A DNA stretch of 15,544 nt from contig JBILVB010000094.1 in the NCBI GenBank assembly GCA_044370695.1, positions 1-15,544 on the forward strand, in the 5' to 3' direction. Source of the DNA: JBEIFW01 sp044370695. GTDB taxonomy: Bacteria; Actinomycetota; Acidimicrobiia; Acidimicrobiales; Ilumatobacteraceae. Positions 7,780 through 15,544 of the stretch are shown here, in pieces (the first letter of the stretch is position 1; each line of letters begins with the position of its first letter). The notes under the pieces were generated by a model. It was not told the origin of the DNA. It did no database searches and saw only the letters and a program-made list of their open reading frames with translations. The translations under genes and the position numbers were made by a program.

Positions 7780-8853
7780 ATGACGGCGTTCGGGGTGTAC
7801 GTCCACGTGCCGTTCTGTTCGCGGCGCTGCGACTACTGCGCGTTCGCGACCTGGACCGATCGCCACCACCTGCAGACGGCGTACCTCGAGGCCGTGCGCA
7901 CGGAGATCGAGCGGGCCGTCGCCGACGGCATGCCCGAGGCAACGTCGGTGTTCGTCGGCGGCGGCACGCCGTCGTTGGTGGACGCCCGTGCGCTCGGGGC
8001 CGTGCTCGATGCCGTCCCGGTCGCCCCCGGCGCCGAGGTCACCGTCGAGTGCAACCCCGAGAACGTCGACGAGCGACTGCTCGGGGTCTACGGCGAGCAC
8101 GGGGTCGACCGCGTCTCGTTCGGCGTGCAGTCGATGGTCCCCTCGGTGCTCGCAGCGCTCGGACGGGTGCACGACCCGGCTGCGGTCGAACGGGCGGTTC
8201 GGGCCGCGCGCGCCACCGGGCTGCGGACGTTCAACCTCGATCTGATCTACGGCGGCGCCGGCGAGAGCGTCGAGGACTGGCGGCGCACGCTCGAGCGGGC
8301 CCTGGCGCTCGATCCGCCACACGTGTCGGCGTACGCGTTGACGATCGAAGCCGGTACGCCACTCGCCGCCGACCCGGCGCGCCATCCCGACGACGACGAC
8401 CTCGCCGACAAGTACGAGCTCGCCGACGAGTTGCTCGGCGGCGCCGGACTCGAGAACTACGAGATCTCCAACTGGGCCCGGCCCGGGCACGAGTGCCGGC
8501 ACAACGTCCTCTACTGGCGTCAGGGCGACTACCGGGGTTTCGGGTGTGCGGCGCACTCCCATCGGGCGGGTCGGCGTTGGTGGAACGTACGGACCCCGGA
8601 CCGCTTCGTCGAACTCGTCGCCGCCGGCGAGCCGACCGAGGCGGCCGGGGAAGACCTCGATGCCGCCGTGCGCCGTCGGGAAGGCCTCGAGCTTGCGCTG
8701 CGCACCCGGGAAGGCGTCCCCGTCGAGGCGTTCGAGGCGGCGTTGCTCGCGTCCGGCGATCTCGACGGCCTCGTCGACGTCGTCGCCGGCCGGGTCCGGT
8801 TGACCCGGCACGGCCGCCTGCTCGCCAACGAGGTCGCACTGCGCCTTCGTTGA
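7780..8853 (+). CDS. hemW: Radical SAM haem chaperone HemW
   Basis: A 357-residue radical SAM protein. HemW binds haem and delivers it to target proteins; it is often misnamed coproporphyrinogen III oxidase (HemN). The iron-sulphur motif is HVPFCSRRCDYCAF with C13, C17 and C20 (CxxxCxxC). The fourth cysteine after C20 that marks true HemN is absent, which favours HemW. Other family blocks are VFVGGGTPS (GGGTP at 60-64), VTVECNPENVD, RVSFGVQSM, FNLDLIYG, ENYEISNWARPGHECRHN and YWRQGDYRGFGCAAHS. ATG at 7780 matches the family N-terminus; the frame is open further upstream but overlaps the BldD-like gene and has no HemW similarity. In other actinobacteria hemW usually sits between lepA and hrcA; here it lies after rsmE. 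Confidence 0.95.
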   Translation: MTAFGVYVHVPFCSRRCDYCAFATWTDRHHLQTAYLEAVRTEIERAVADGMPEATSVFVGGGTPSLVDARALGAVLDAVPVAPGAEVTVECNPENVDERLLGVYGEHGVDRVSFGVQSMVPSVLAALGRVHDPAAVERAVRAARATGLRTFNLDLIYGGAGESVEDWRRTLERALALDPPHVSAYALTIEAGTPLAADPARHPDDDDLADKYELADELLGGAGLENYEISNWARPGHECRHNVLYWRQGDYRGFGCAAHSHRAGRRWWNVRTPDRFVELVAAGEPTEAAGEDLDAAVRRREGLELALRTREGVPVEAFEAALLASGDLDGLVDVVAGRVRLTRHGRLLANEVALRLR

Positions 8854-8863
8854 GCTCCGCTGC

Positions 8864-8869
8864 TATCGT
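8864..8869 (+). promoter_or_regulatory. Candidate -10 hexamer (TATCGT) for tRNA-Val
   Basis: TATCGT lies 10 bases before the mature 5' end of the tRNA at 8880, in the 26-base gap after hemW. This would give a 5' trailer of only a few bases. No -35 box is convincing. Confidence 0.4.
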
Positions 8870-8879
8870 CAGCGAGCCC

Positions 8880-8953
8880 GGGCGTATAGCTCAGTTGGTT
8901 AGAGCGCCACCTTGACACGGTGGAGGTCTCCGGTTCGAGTCCGGCTACGCCCA
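8880..8953 (+). tRNA. tRNA-Val, anticodon GAC
   Basis: A complete 74-base cloverleaf. The acceptor stem GGGCGTA (8880-8886) pairs fully with TACGCCC (8946-8952), with discriminator A at 8953. The D arm contains GCTCAGTTGGTTAGAGC. The anticodon stem CCACC (8907-8911) pairs with GGTGG (8919-8923), and the loop TTGACAC gives anticodon GAC at 8914-8916, reading valine codons GUC and GUU. The T arm is CCGG-TTCGAGT-CCGG. The 3' CCA is only partly encoded (A then CC), so CCA is probably added by the enzyme. It lies 26 bases after hemW. No integrase or duplicated tRNA end is seen nearby. Confidence 0.97.
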
Positions 8954-8963
8954 CCCCGAAACC

Positions 8964-9286
8964 TCACCCCGTCGGTCCGACCACGGTCACGGTGCACAGC
9001 AACGTGTTGTCGAGTCTCGGATCCGACGACCAGACGAGCCGGGCCCGGGGATCCCACCGAACGTGTCGAAGCCGGGCGTCACCGGCACCCGGCGTCGGTG
9101 ACTCGGCCACCTTGCGCTCGTCGACCCAGGACGCGAACCAGTTGTCGGCCCACACCTCGCCCCGGAACCGGACCGCAGCCCCGGACGGGGCGGTGCTCGT
9201 CGGGGACGCCGCCCGGTTGCCGGAGCAGGCGGCGAGGGCGCCGAGGGCGAGGGCCGCGACGCCGGCGTAGCGTTCGGTCCGTGTGG
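8964..9286 (-). pseudogene. Lipoprotein-like reading frame without a start codon (probable remnant)
   Basis: On the minus strand a frame ending at the TGA 8966-8964 has a lipoprotein-type N-terminus: Arg-rich RTER, the hydrophobic AGVAALALGAL, then the lipobox LAAC with Cys encoded at 9227-9225, followed by a Ser/Thr/Pro-rich linker. It continues with FRGEVWADNWFASWVDERK, which looks like real protein and recalls secreted bacterial proteins carrying a WADNWF segment. No ATG, GTG, TTG or CTG stands before the signal sequence; the first in-frame GTG (9155-9153) lies inside the mature part. The region where a start should be overlaps the Rieske gene's start. After VAES (about 9108) another frame reads VPVTPGFDTF, suggesting a frame change. 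I read this as a truncated or decaying gene. Apart from it, 8954-9280 holds only the Rieske gene's -10 element at 9268-9273. Confidence 0.42.
9268..9273 (+). promoter_or_regulatory. Leaderless promoter -10 (TAGCGT) of the Rieske gene
   Basis: TAGCGT is followed by 7 bases and then the GTG at 9281. No Shine-Dalgarno site is present, so the transcript probably begins at the start codon. This supports 9281 as the true start. Confidence 0.55.
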
Positions 9287-9592
9287 GTCCGTGTCGCCTC
9301 GCTCGCCTCGCTGTCGCACCCCGATGCGCTCGCCTGCCTGCCGCACGGCGCGGCCGAGGTGCTCGTCGTCGTCGAGGGCGGCCGGCCGTGCGCGGTCGAC
9401 AACGTCTGCCCACACCTCGGCGCGCCCCTGACCGCGGGCTACCGGCGCAAAGGGTGGATCGAGTGCCCGATGCACTCCTGGCGATTCGATCTCGCCACCG
9501 GCCGGGGCCTGAGTCATCCGGGCGCCGATCTGCGCACGTACCCGACCCGCGTCGTCGACGGGGTGGTCGAGGTGGACCTGCCCGAGCCGTAG
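9281..9592 (+). CDS. Rieske [2Fe-2S] ferredoxin
   Basis: A 103-residue single-domain Rieske protein. The cluster ligands are C43-P-H45 and C62-P-M-H65, separated by 16 residues (CPHLGAPL ... ECPMHSW), the standard CxH-X(15-17)-CxxH pattern. Such small proteins are soluble electron carriers for ring-hydroxylating or other oxygenases, or the NirD-type subunit of nitrite reductase. The HSWRFDLATGRG segment after the second ligand pair is typical of ferredoxin-type members. There is no signal peptide or membrane anchor. Its stop codon (TAG 9590-9592) is 10 bases before the next start, so it may be co-transcribed with the dioxygenase-like gene, which also has its own -10. No oxygenase alpha subunit or ferredoxin reductase is in the window, so the redox partner is unknown. 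Confidence 0.88.
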   Translation: MWVRVASLASLSHPDALACLPHGAAEVLVVVEGGRPCAVDNVCPHLGAPLTAGYRRKGWIECPMHSWRFDLATGRGLSHPGADLRTYPTRVVDGVVEVDLPEP

Positions 9593-9595
9593 CGT
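9590..9595 (+). promoter_or_regulatory. Leaderless promoter -10 (TAGCGT) overlapping a stop codon
   Basis: The TAG stop of the Rieske gene forms the first half of this TAGCGT. Seven bases follow, then GTG 9603. This decides against the upstream in-frame GTG at 9594, which lies inside the hexamer itself. Confidence 0.5.
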
Positions 9596-9602
9596 GGGGG
9601 AC

Positions 9603-10409
9603 GTGACGACCACCGATGTCGCCGAGCACCTCGCCGCCATCGATCGCGACGGGTTCACGATCGTGCACGACGTCTTCGACACCGACTACGCCTCGGCGGT
9701 GATCGAGGCGCTCGAGCGCATCGAGGCCGAACAGTCGATCCGCCCGCACGTGAACTCCTTCGAGGGTGCCGCCACGTGGCGGATCTACAACTTGCTGGCG
9801 CACGGCCCGCTGTTCGAACGGATGCCGGTGGAGCCGAGGGTGCTCGCCGTGGTGGACGGCGTCCTCGACGCCGGGTGCCTGGTGTCGTCGCTGTCGTCGA
9901 TCGCCATCGCGCCGGGCGAGCGGGCTCAGCCGCTCCATGCCGACGACCAGGTGATGCCGATCCCTCGCCCGCACGCCGCGACGGTGTGCAACACGATGTG
10001 GGCGCTGACCGACTTCACCGAGGCCAACGGGGCGACGCGGCTCGTCCCCGGCTCGCACACGGCCGACCATGCGCCGAGCTACGGCAGTCACCACGACTCG
10101 ATCCCGGCCGAGATGCCTGCCGGCAGCGTGCTCGTCTGGCACGGATCGCTGTGGCACGGGGGCGGCGCGAACACGACCGACCGCCGTCGCTACGGCGTGG
10201 CGATGAACTACTGCGCCGGTTGGATCCGCCAGCAGGAGAACCAACAGCTCGGCCTGCCGCTCGAGCGGGTCGCCACGTTCCCGCCCCGGCTGCGCGAGCT
10301 GTGCGGGTTCGGCACGTATCGGAACATCATGGGCCACATCGATCGGCACAGCCCCGACGAGGTGCTCTTCGGCGCCGCGGCCCGCCCGATGATCTGGGAT
10401 CGCATCTGA
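9603..10409 (+). CDS. Phytanoyl-CoA dioxygenase (PhyH)-family protein
   Basis: A 268-residue predicted Fe(II)/2-oxoglutarate-dependent oxygenase. It opens with a family-typical AAIDRDGFTIVHDVFD. The metal triad fits H112-A-D114 (PLHADDQ) and H185 (SLWHGGGANTTDRRR); R195 or R196, about ten residues on, is placed to hold 2-oxoglutarate. The core segment TMWALTDFTEANGATRLVPGSH is a classic PhyH pattern. The C-terminal part (YCAGWIRQQENQQLGLP, then RELCGFGTYRNIMG) matches PhyH-like oxygenases of small molecules. The substrate is unknown. GTG 9603 is chosen because the earlier GTG 9594 falls within the -10 hexamer. Adjacent to a Rieske ferredoxin, although this enzyme class normally needs no ferredoxin. 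Downstream lies uvrB, unrelated in function. Confidence 0.87.
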   Translation: MTTTDVAEHLAAIDRDGFTIVHDVFDTDYASAVIEALERIEAEQSIRPHVNSFEGAATWRIYNLLAHGPLFERMPVEPRVLAVVDGVLDAGCLVSSLSSIAIAPGERAQPLHADDQVMPIPRPHAATVCNTMWALTDFTEANGATRLVPGSHTADHAPSYGSHHDSIPAEMPAGSVLVWHGSLWHGGGANTTDRRRYGVAMNYCAGWIRQQENQQLGLPLERVATFPPRLRELCGFGTYRNIMGHIDRHSPDEVLFGAAARPMIWDRI

Positions 10410-10451
10410 CCGACGGCCCATGGCCCCGCCGTGCGCCGGTCTCCGGGGCGG

Positions 10452-10467
10452 TCGAACGTCCGTACGT
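10452..10467. promoter_or_regulatory. Degenerate LexA (SOS) box-like site before uvrB
   Basis: TCGAAC-gtcc-GTACGT matches the actinobacterial SOS box TCGAAC-N4-GTTCGA perfectly in the left half and at 4 of 6 positions in the right half. It ends three bases before the -10 of uvrB, where a repressor would block transcription. uvrB is under LexA in several bacteria. Tentative, as the right half is imperfect. Confidence 0.4.
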
Positions 10468-10470
10468 CGC

Positions 10471-10476
10471 TAGGAT
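10471..10476 (+). promoter_or_regulatory. Leaderless promoter -10 (TAGGAT) of uvrB
   Basis: TAGGAT is followed by 7 bases and then GTG 10484. The ATG at 10475, in frame with uvrB, overlaps the hexamer, so GTG 10484 is the more likely start. Confidence 0.5.
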
Positions 10477-10483
10477 GCCGGGT

Positions 10484-12505
<2,022 letters not shown>

Positions 12506-13114
12506 TCACGGCGCCGCGAACGCGCCGGCGGGAAGCCCCAACTCGACACACGCTGCCTGGCGGACCCAGGCCAGGAGTTCGTCGCGACTGACCACGTCCT
12601 CGTGCACCGTCACCTGCAGGCCGAGGCCGTCGAGCATGGCGGCGAGGCGCCACGCCGTGGCGTGCGGGTCCGCACAGGTGAACGTGCCGTCCTTGACGCC
12701 CTCGACGATCACGTCCTCGAGCACCGTCTGCCAGGCGTCGTCGAGCCGCTGCGAGATCCGCTTCAGCGCCGGGTTCCGCAAGGCCTCGCCCCAGGAGTCG
12801 ATCCACAGCATCCAGCCCGGCTCGGCCTCGGCGGGGGAGTAGAGCAGGAACACCCGGTTGAGCTTGTCGAGCGGCGAGGTGCCTTCGGCGACTTCGGCCT
12901 CCAGGCGGGCCAGGTCGGCCCGCGCGGCGTACGCGAGCGCCTCGGCGAGCAACTCGTCCTTGGTGTCGAAGTGGTAGTGGATCAGCCCGGTCGACACCCC
13001 GAGCTTGTTGGCCACGTCGGCCACGCGGGTCGCAGCGAAGCCGCGTTCGACCACGACCTGGCAGGTCGTCTCGAGGATCTCGTTCCGGCGTTCCTCGACC
13101 GTCGGCCGCTTCAC
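12506..13114 (-). CDS. TetR/AcrR-family transcriptional regulator
   Basis: A 202-residue repressor-type protein. The N-terminal helix-turn-helix lies at about residues 10-55: RRNEILETTCQVVVERGF, TRVADVANKLGVSTGLIHYHFDTKDELLAEAL. The ligand-binding half contains LWIDSWGEALRNPALKRISQRLDD, which resembles the BetI-type C-terminal domain; the ligand is unknown. GTG at 13114 is chosen because a TAGCGT hexamer sits 7 bases upstream on the minus strand and the longer frame adds non-family sequence that overlaps folD. It is divergent from folD (73-base gap) and convergent with uvrB, with no spacer. Possible targets are itself and, by proximity, the SDR genes beyond folD; the latter is only a guess. 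Confidence 0.92.
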   Translation of the reverse strand: MKRPTVEERRNEILETTCQVVVERGFAATRVADVANKLGVSTGLIHYHFDTKDELLAEALAYAARADLARLEAEVAEGTSPLDKLNRVFLLYSPAEAEPGWMLWIDSWGEALRNPALKRISQRLDDAWQTVLEDVIVEGVKDGTFTCADPHATAWRLAAMLDGLGLQVTVHEDVVSRDELLAWVRQAACVELGLPAGAFAAP

Positions 13115-13121
13115 CGGCGCC

Positions 13122-13127
13122 ACGCTA
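13122..13127 (-). promoter_or_regulatory. Leaderless promoter -10 (TAGCGT) of the TetR gene
   Basis: Read on the minus strand, TAGCGT is followed by 7 bases and then the GTG at 13114. It shares the 73-base divergent interval with the folD -10 at 13174-13179; the two hexamers are 46 bases apart. Confidence 0.5.
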
Positions 13128-13173
13128 GCGAACCGGTCCCGACCGGGACGGGCACGGGTGCTCCGGAATCCTC

Positions 13174-13179
13174 TACCGT
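13174..13179 (+). promoter_or_regulatory. Leaderless promoter -10 (TACCGT) of folD
   Basis: TACCGT is followed by 8 bases and then the folD ATG at 13188. No Shine-Dalgarno site is convincing between them. This supports the ATG over upstream in-frame codons. Confidence 0.45.
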
Positions 13180-13187
13180 CGAGGGCG

Positions 13188-14039
13188 ATGCCCGCCACCG
13201 TCCTCGACGGCACCGCGCTGTCCGCCCTCGTTCGGTCCCGGGTGGCTGGGACGCTCGCCGCTGCCGGCAACCCGCCCGTGTGCCTGGCCACCGTGCTCGT
13301 CGGCGACGACGGACCGTCGCGGCGTTACGTCGCCTCCAAGCACCGCCAGGCCGAAGCGGTCGGCATGACGTCCCGCCATCTCGACCTGCCGGCGACCGCC
13401 ACCCAGGCCGAGGTCGAGGACGCGGTCGCCGGCCTCGCCGCCGACCCGACGGTCCACGGCATCCTGGTGCAGCTACCCCTGCCGTCCGGCCTCGACCCGG
13501 AGGCCGTGCTCGATCTCGTGCCGACGGTGAAGGACGTCGACGGGCTCACCGCAGCGAGCCTCGGGGCACTCGTGCGGGGCCGTCCCGGCCTCGTGCCCTG
13601 CACGCCCCGGGGAGTGATGCGACTGCTCGAGCACCACGAGGTGCCGCTCGCCGGTCGGCGCGCCGTCGTGCTCGGCCGCTCGACGCTCGTCGGGCTGCCC
13701 GTCGCGTTGCTGCTCGCTGCGAAGGGCGCGGACGCGACCGTGACGATCGCGCATTCCCGCACTCGCGACCTCGCCTCGGTGTGCCGTGACGCCGACGTGA
13801 TCGTGTCCGCCGTCGGGGTGGCCGGAATCATCACCGCGGCGCACACCAAGCCGGGCGCTGCCGTCGTCGATGTCGGGATCTCGCGGACCGAGGCCGGTCT
13901 GCGGGGTGACGTCGCCTACGACGAGGTGGCCGAGGTGGCGGGCTGGATCACGCCGATGCCCGGCGGAACCGGGCCGATGACGGTGGCCTGTCTGCTGGAA
14001 AACACGCTCGACGCTGCCCGGATGCAAGGCGCCTTGTAG
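13188..14039 (+). CDS. folD: Bifunctional methylene-THF dehydrogenase / methenyl-THF cyclohydrolase
   Basis: A 283-residue cytosolic enzyme of one-carbon metabolism. It oxidises 5,10-methylene-tetrahydrofolate with NADP and hydrolyses the product to 10-formyl-tetrahydrofolate. The catalytic Y-xxx-K pair is in RYVASKHRQA (about residues 46-50). Substrate and structural motifs are GILVQLPLPSGLD, PTVKDVDGL, PCTPRGVMRLLEHHEV, the dinucleotide-binding AVVLGRSTLVGLPVALLL and the closing TPMPGGTGPMTVACLLENT. The last motif has PGGTGPMT where most members have PGGVGPMT, a mild change. ATG 13188 gives the normal family N-terminus. Its TAG stop overlaps a TAGCGT hexamer that could drive the downstream SDR gene. 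Confidence 0.97.
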   Translation: MPATVLDGTALSALVRSRVAGTLAAAGNPPVCLATVLVGDDGPSRRYVASKHRQAEAVGMTSRHLDLPATATQAEVEDAVAGLAADPTVHGILVQLPLPSGLDPEAVLDLVPTVKDVDGLTAASLGALVRGRPGLVPCTPRGVMRLLEHHEVPLAGRRAVVLGRSTLVGLPVALLLAAKGADATVTIAHSRTRDLASVCRDADVIVSAVGVAGIITAAHTKPGAAVVDVGISRTEAGLRGDVAYDEVAEVAGWITPMPGGTGPMTVACLLENTLDAARMQGAL

Positions 14040-14042
14040 CGT
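14037..14042 (+). promoter_or_regulatory. Candidate -10 hexamer (TAGCGT) overlapping the folD stop
   Basis: The folD TAG stop forms the first half of TAGCGT. Here the next start codon (14098) is 55 bases downstream, so the transcript would have a leader of about 47 bases, and that leader carries a Shine-Dalgarno site, unlike the leaderless genes in this window. Confidence 0.35.
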
Positions 14043-14085
14043 CCGGACGGTCCGTGGGGGCCCGCCCCGTGGACGTACGAACCCC

Positions 14086-14092
14086 GGGGGAG
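14086..14092 (+). promoter_or_regulatory. Shine-Dalgarno site (GGGGGAG) of the first SDR gene
   Basis: GGGGGAG ends 5 bases before the ATG at 14098. It is one of the few clear ribosome binding sites in the window and supports this start codon. Confidence 0.6.
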
Positions 14093-14097
14093 ACCGC

Positions 14098-15012
14098 ATG
14101 TTCGACCTGTCCGGCAAGACCGCGCTCGTCACGGGCGGCAGCTACGGGCTCGGCGTGGTGTGGGCCACGGCGCTCGCCGAGGCCGGCGCCGACGTCGCCC
14201 TGACCGCTCGCTCCAAGGACCTGCTCGAGGCCAACGCGAAGGCGCTGGCGGACAAGACCGGCCGCACGGTGACGGCGCACGTCGGTGACGTCACCGTCGA
14301 CGCCGACGTGGAGCGGGTGGTGGCCGAGGTGGTCGAGGCGCACGGCAAGCTCGACGTCCTCGTGAACAACGCCGGCGTGAACGATGCGACCGGCAAGCCG
14401 AGCGAGCAGGTGTCCGTCGCCGACTTCCGCCAGTGCCTCGACGTCGATCTCACCGGGGTGTTCGCGTACGCCCGCGCCGCCGGTCGGCACATGCTCGAGC
14501 GGGGTTCGGGCTCGATCGTGAACATCTCCTCGATGCTGGGCCTCAACGGCTCGGAGTTCGTCAACCCGGCGTACCACGCTGCGAAGGCGGGGGTGATCAA
14601 CCTCACCCGGCTCCTCGCGGTCGAATGGGCCGACCGCGGGGTGCGCGTCAACGCGATCGCGCCGGGGTACTTCATGAGCGAGATGGTCCGCGAAGGTCTC
14701 GAGCTCACCGGCATGCGGATGTGGATCGACAGCCGCACCCCGATGCGGCGCATGGGCGAGCACGACGAGCTGAAGGGCGCGGTCGTGTTCCTCGCCTCGG
14801 ACGCTGCGAGCTACATCACCGGCGTGACGCTGCCCGTCGACGGGGGGTACTCGTCGGTCATGGGCATGAGCCAGTTCAAGACCCCGCACCCGCACTGGAA
14901 CCGGCCCGGCCCGATCGCCGGGGACACGATGTACCCCGGCATGGCACCGCTGCCCGACGCGATCCTGAAAGACGGCATCCCCGGGTTCCACTACCCGATC
15001 GAGGAGGCGTGA
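14098..15012 (+). CDS. Short-chain dehydrogenase/reductase, first of a tandem pair
   Basis: A 304-residue classical SDR. The dinucleotide-binding loop is TGGSYGLG at residues 12-19; R38 in LTARSKD, just after the second strand, suggests NADP(H) preference. NNAG is at 90-93. The catalytic set is S145 (NISSMLG), Y159 and K163 (YHAAK), with N near 116-118 region less certain. NAIAPGYFMSEM and GVTLPVDGGYSS close the core at about residue 253. Classical SDRs usually end there; this protein continues for about 50 residues rich in Pro, His, Gly and Trp (FKTPHPHWNRPGPIAG ... GFHYPIEEA), an unusual tail. The substrate is unknown. The next gene starts 2 bases after its stop and is a close paralogue. 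Confidence 0.93.
   Translation: MFDLSGKTALVTGGSYGLGVVWATALAEAGADVALTARSKDLLEANAKALADKTGRTVTAHVGDVTVDADVERVVAEVVEAHGKLDVLVNNAGVNDATGKPSEQVSVADFRQCLDVDLTGVFAYARAAGRHMLERGSGSIVNISSMLGLNGSEFVNPAYHAAKAGVINLTRLLAVEWADRGVRVNAIAPGYFMSEMVREGLELTGMRMWIDSRTPMRRMGEHDELKGAVVFLASDAASYITGVTLPVDGGYSSVMGMSQFKTPHPHWNRPGPIAGDTMYPGMAPLPDAILKDGIPGFHYPIEEA
15001..15007 (+). promoter_or_regulatory. Shine-Dalgarno site (GAGGAGG) of the second SDR gene
   Basis: GAGGAGG lies inside the last codons of the first SDR and ends 7 bases before GTG 15015, indicating coupled translation of the pair. Confidence 0.6.
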
Positions 15013-15014
15013 CG

Positions 15015-15544
15015 GTGGGCCAGCTCGACCTGTTCGACCTGTCCGGCAAGGTCGCGATCGTCACGGGTGCCTCGATGGGGTTCGGCGTCATGTTCGCCCA
15101 CGCGCTCGCCGAGGCTGGCGCCGACGTCGCCGTCACCGCCCGCTCCGCCGACCTGCTCGAGCAGACCGCAGCGGCGGTGCGGGCGGCCAGCGGCCGCACG
15201 GTGACCGTCCACCCCGGCGACGTCACGTCCGTGCCCGACGTCCAGCGCGTGGTGGCCGAGGTGCTCGACCAGCACGGCCGCATCGACATCGTGGTCAACA
15301 ACGCCGGCATCTCCGACCTGCGGGGCCTGCCATCCGAGCACGCCGACCACGAGACGTTCCGGCGCGTGATCGACGTCGACCTCATGGGCGTCTGGTACTT
15401 CTGCCGGGAGACCGCACCCCACATGCTCGAGCGGGGGAGCGGGTCGATCATCAACATCGCGTCGATCCTCGGCTCGGGCGGCAGCGAGTACAACAACCCG
15501 TGGTACCACACGGCCAAGGGCGCGGTCCTCAACCTGACCCGCCA
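15015..15544 (+). CDS. Short-chain dehydrogenase/reductase, second of a tandem pair (3' end outside the window)
   Basis: The first 176 residues of a classical SDR, cut by the window edge. TGASMGFG is at residues 17-24, TARSADLLE follows the second strand (arginine again suggests NADP(H)), NNAG is at 95-98, and the catalytic S150 (NIASILG), Y164 and K168 (YHTAK) are in place. It is a close paralogue of the preceding gene: in the first 43 aligned residues (FDLSGK to DLLE) 33 are identical, and HMLERGSGSI and NLTR are also shared. Start at GTG 15015 is supported by GAGGAGG 7 bases upstream. It probably forms an operon with the first SDR, either as a duplicated enzyme with a shifted substrate or as a heteromeric partner. 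Whether it shares the long C-terminal tail cannot be seen. Confidence 0.9.
   Translation, partial: MGQLDLFDLSGKVAIVTGASMGFGVMFAHALAEAGADVAVTARSADLLEQTAAAVRAASGRTVTVHPGDVTSVPDVQRVVAEVLDQHGRIDIVVNNAGISDLRGLPSEHADHETFRRVIDVDLMGVWYFCRETAPHMLERGSGSIINIASILGSGGSEYNNPWYHTAKGAVLNLTR

Noticed and set aside
8880..8966. tRNA-Val as an integration site for a mobile element
   Set aside because: No integrase, no second copy of the tRNA 3' end and no mobile genes are visible in the window. The broken lipoprotein-like frame next to it is not evidence enough.

Overview
The window is very GC-rich chromosomal DNA (my eye puts it near 70%) with dense, mostly housekeeping genes, many GTG starts and few classical Shine-Dalgarno sites. 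The order holA / rpsT (opposite strand) / lepA, followed by hrcA-dnaJ-rsmE, is the conserved arrangement of actinobacteria. A BldD-type regulator and TAGCGT-like -10 hexamers a few bases before start codons also fit an actinobacterium. I infer a deep-branching one such as the Acidimicrobiia, but the class is not proven by the sequence alone.

Layout. 1-226: the 3' end of holA (DNA polymerase III delta), overlapping tail to tail with rpsT (213-464, minus). 465-605: divergent promoter region for rpsT and lepA. 606-3648: lepA and, one base later, an MFS exporter. 3664-4149: a small NYN-nuclease-like gene whose coding frame seems to switch, so it may be decayed. 4164-4198: a perfect CIRCE-like inverted repeat enclosing the -10 of hrcA. 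4217-7040: hrcA, dnaJ and rsmE. 7041-7201: a relatively AT-rich spacer, then a BldD-like regulator (7202-7717), hemW (7780-8853) and tRNA-Val(GAC) (8880-8953). 8954-9280: no intact gene, but a lipoprotein-like reading frame on the minus strand with no start codon. 9281-10409: a Rieske ferredoxin and a phytanoyl-CoA dioxygenase-like protein. 10484-12505: uvrB, abutting a convergent TetR regulator (12506-13114, minus). 13188-14039: folD. 14098-15544: two tandem paralogous short-chain dehydrogenases, the second cut off by the window end.

How the genes work together. The core is translation and protein quality control: S20, LepA, HrcA/DnaJ and RsmE, with HemW for haem handling. DNA replication and repair (HolA, UvrB) and one-carbon metabolism (FolD) flank it. 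HrcA probably represses itself through the CIRCE-like site. The BldD homologue keeps the full cyclic-di-GMP signature and so probably links second-messenger level to development or growth. The Rieske/PhyH pair and the SDR pair are accessory oxidoreductases of unknown substrate.

I found no wholly new multi-gene system. The most interesting signals are regulatory: a recurring leaderless promoter (TAGCGT-like hexamer, then 7 bases, then the start codon), two cases where a TAG stop codon is also the start of the next gene's -10, the CIRCE variant, and two small genes that look caught in decay.
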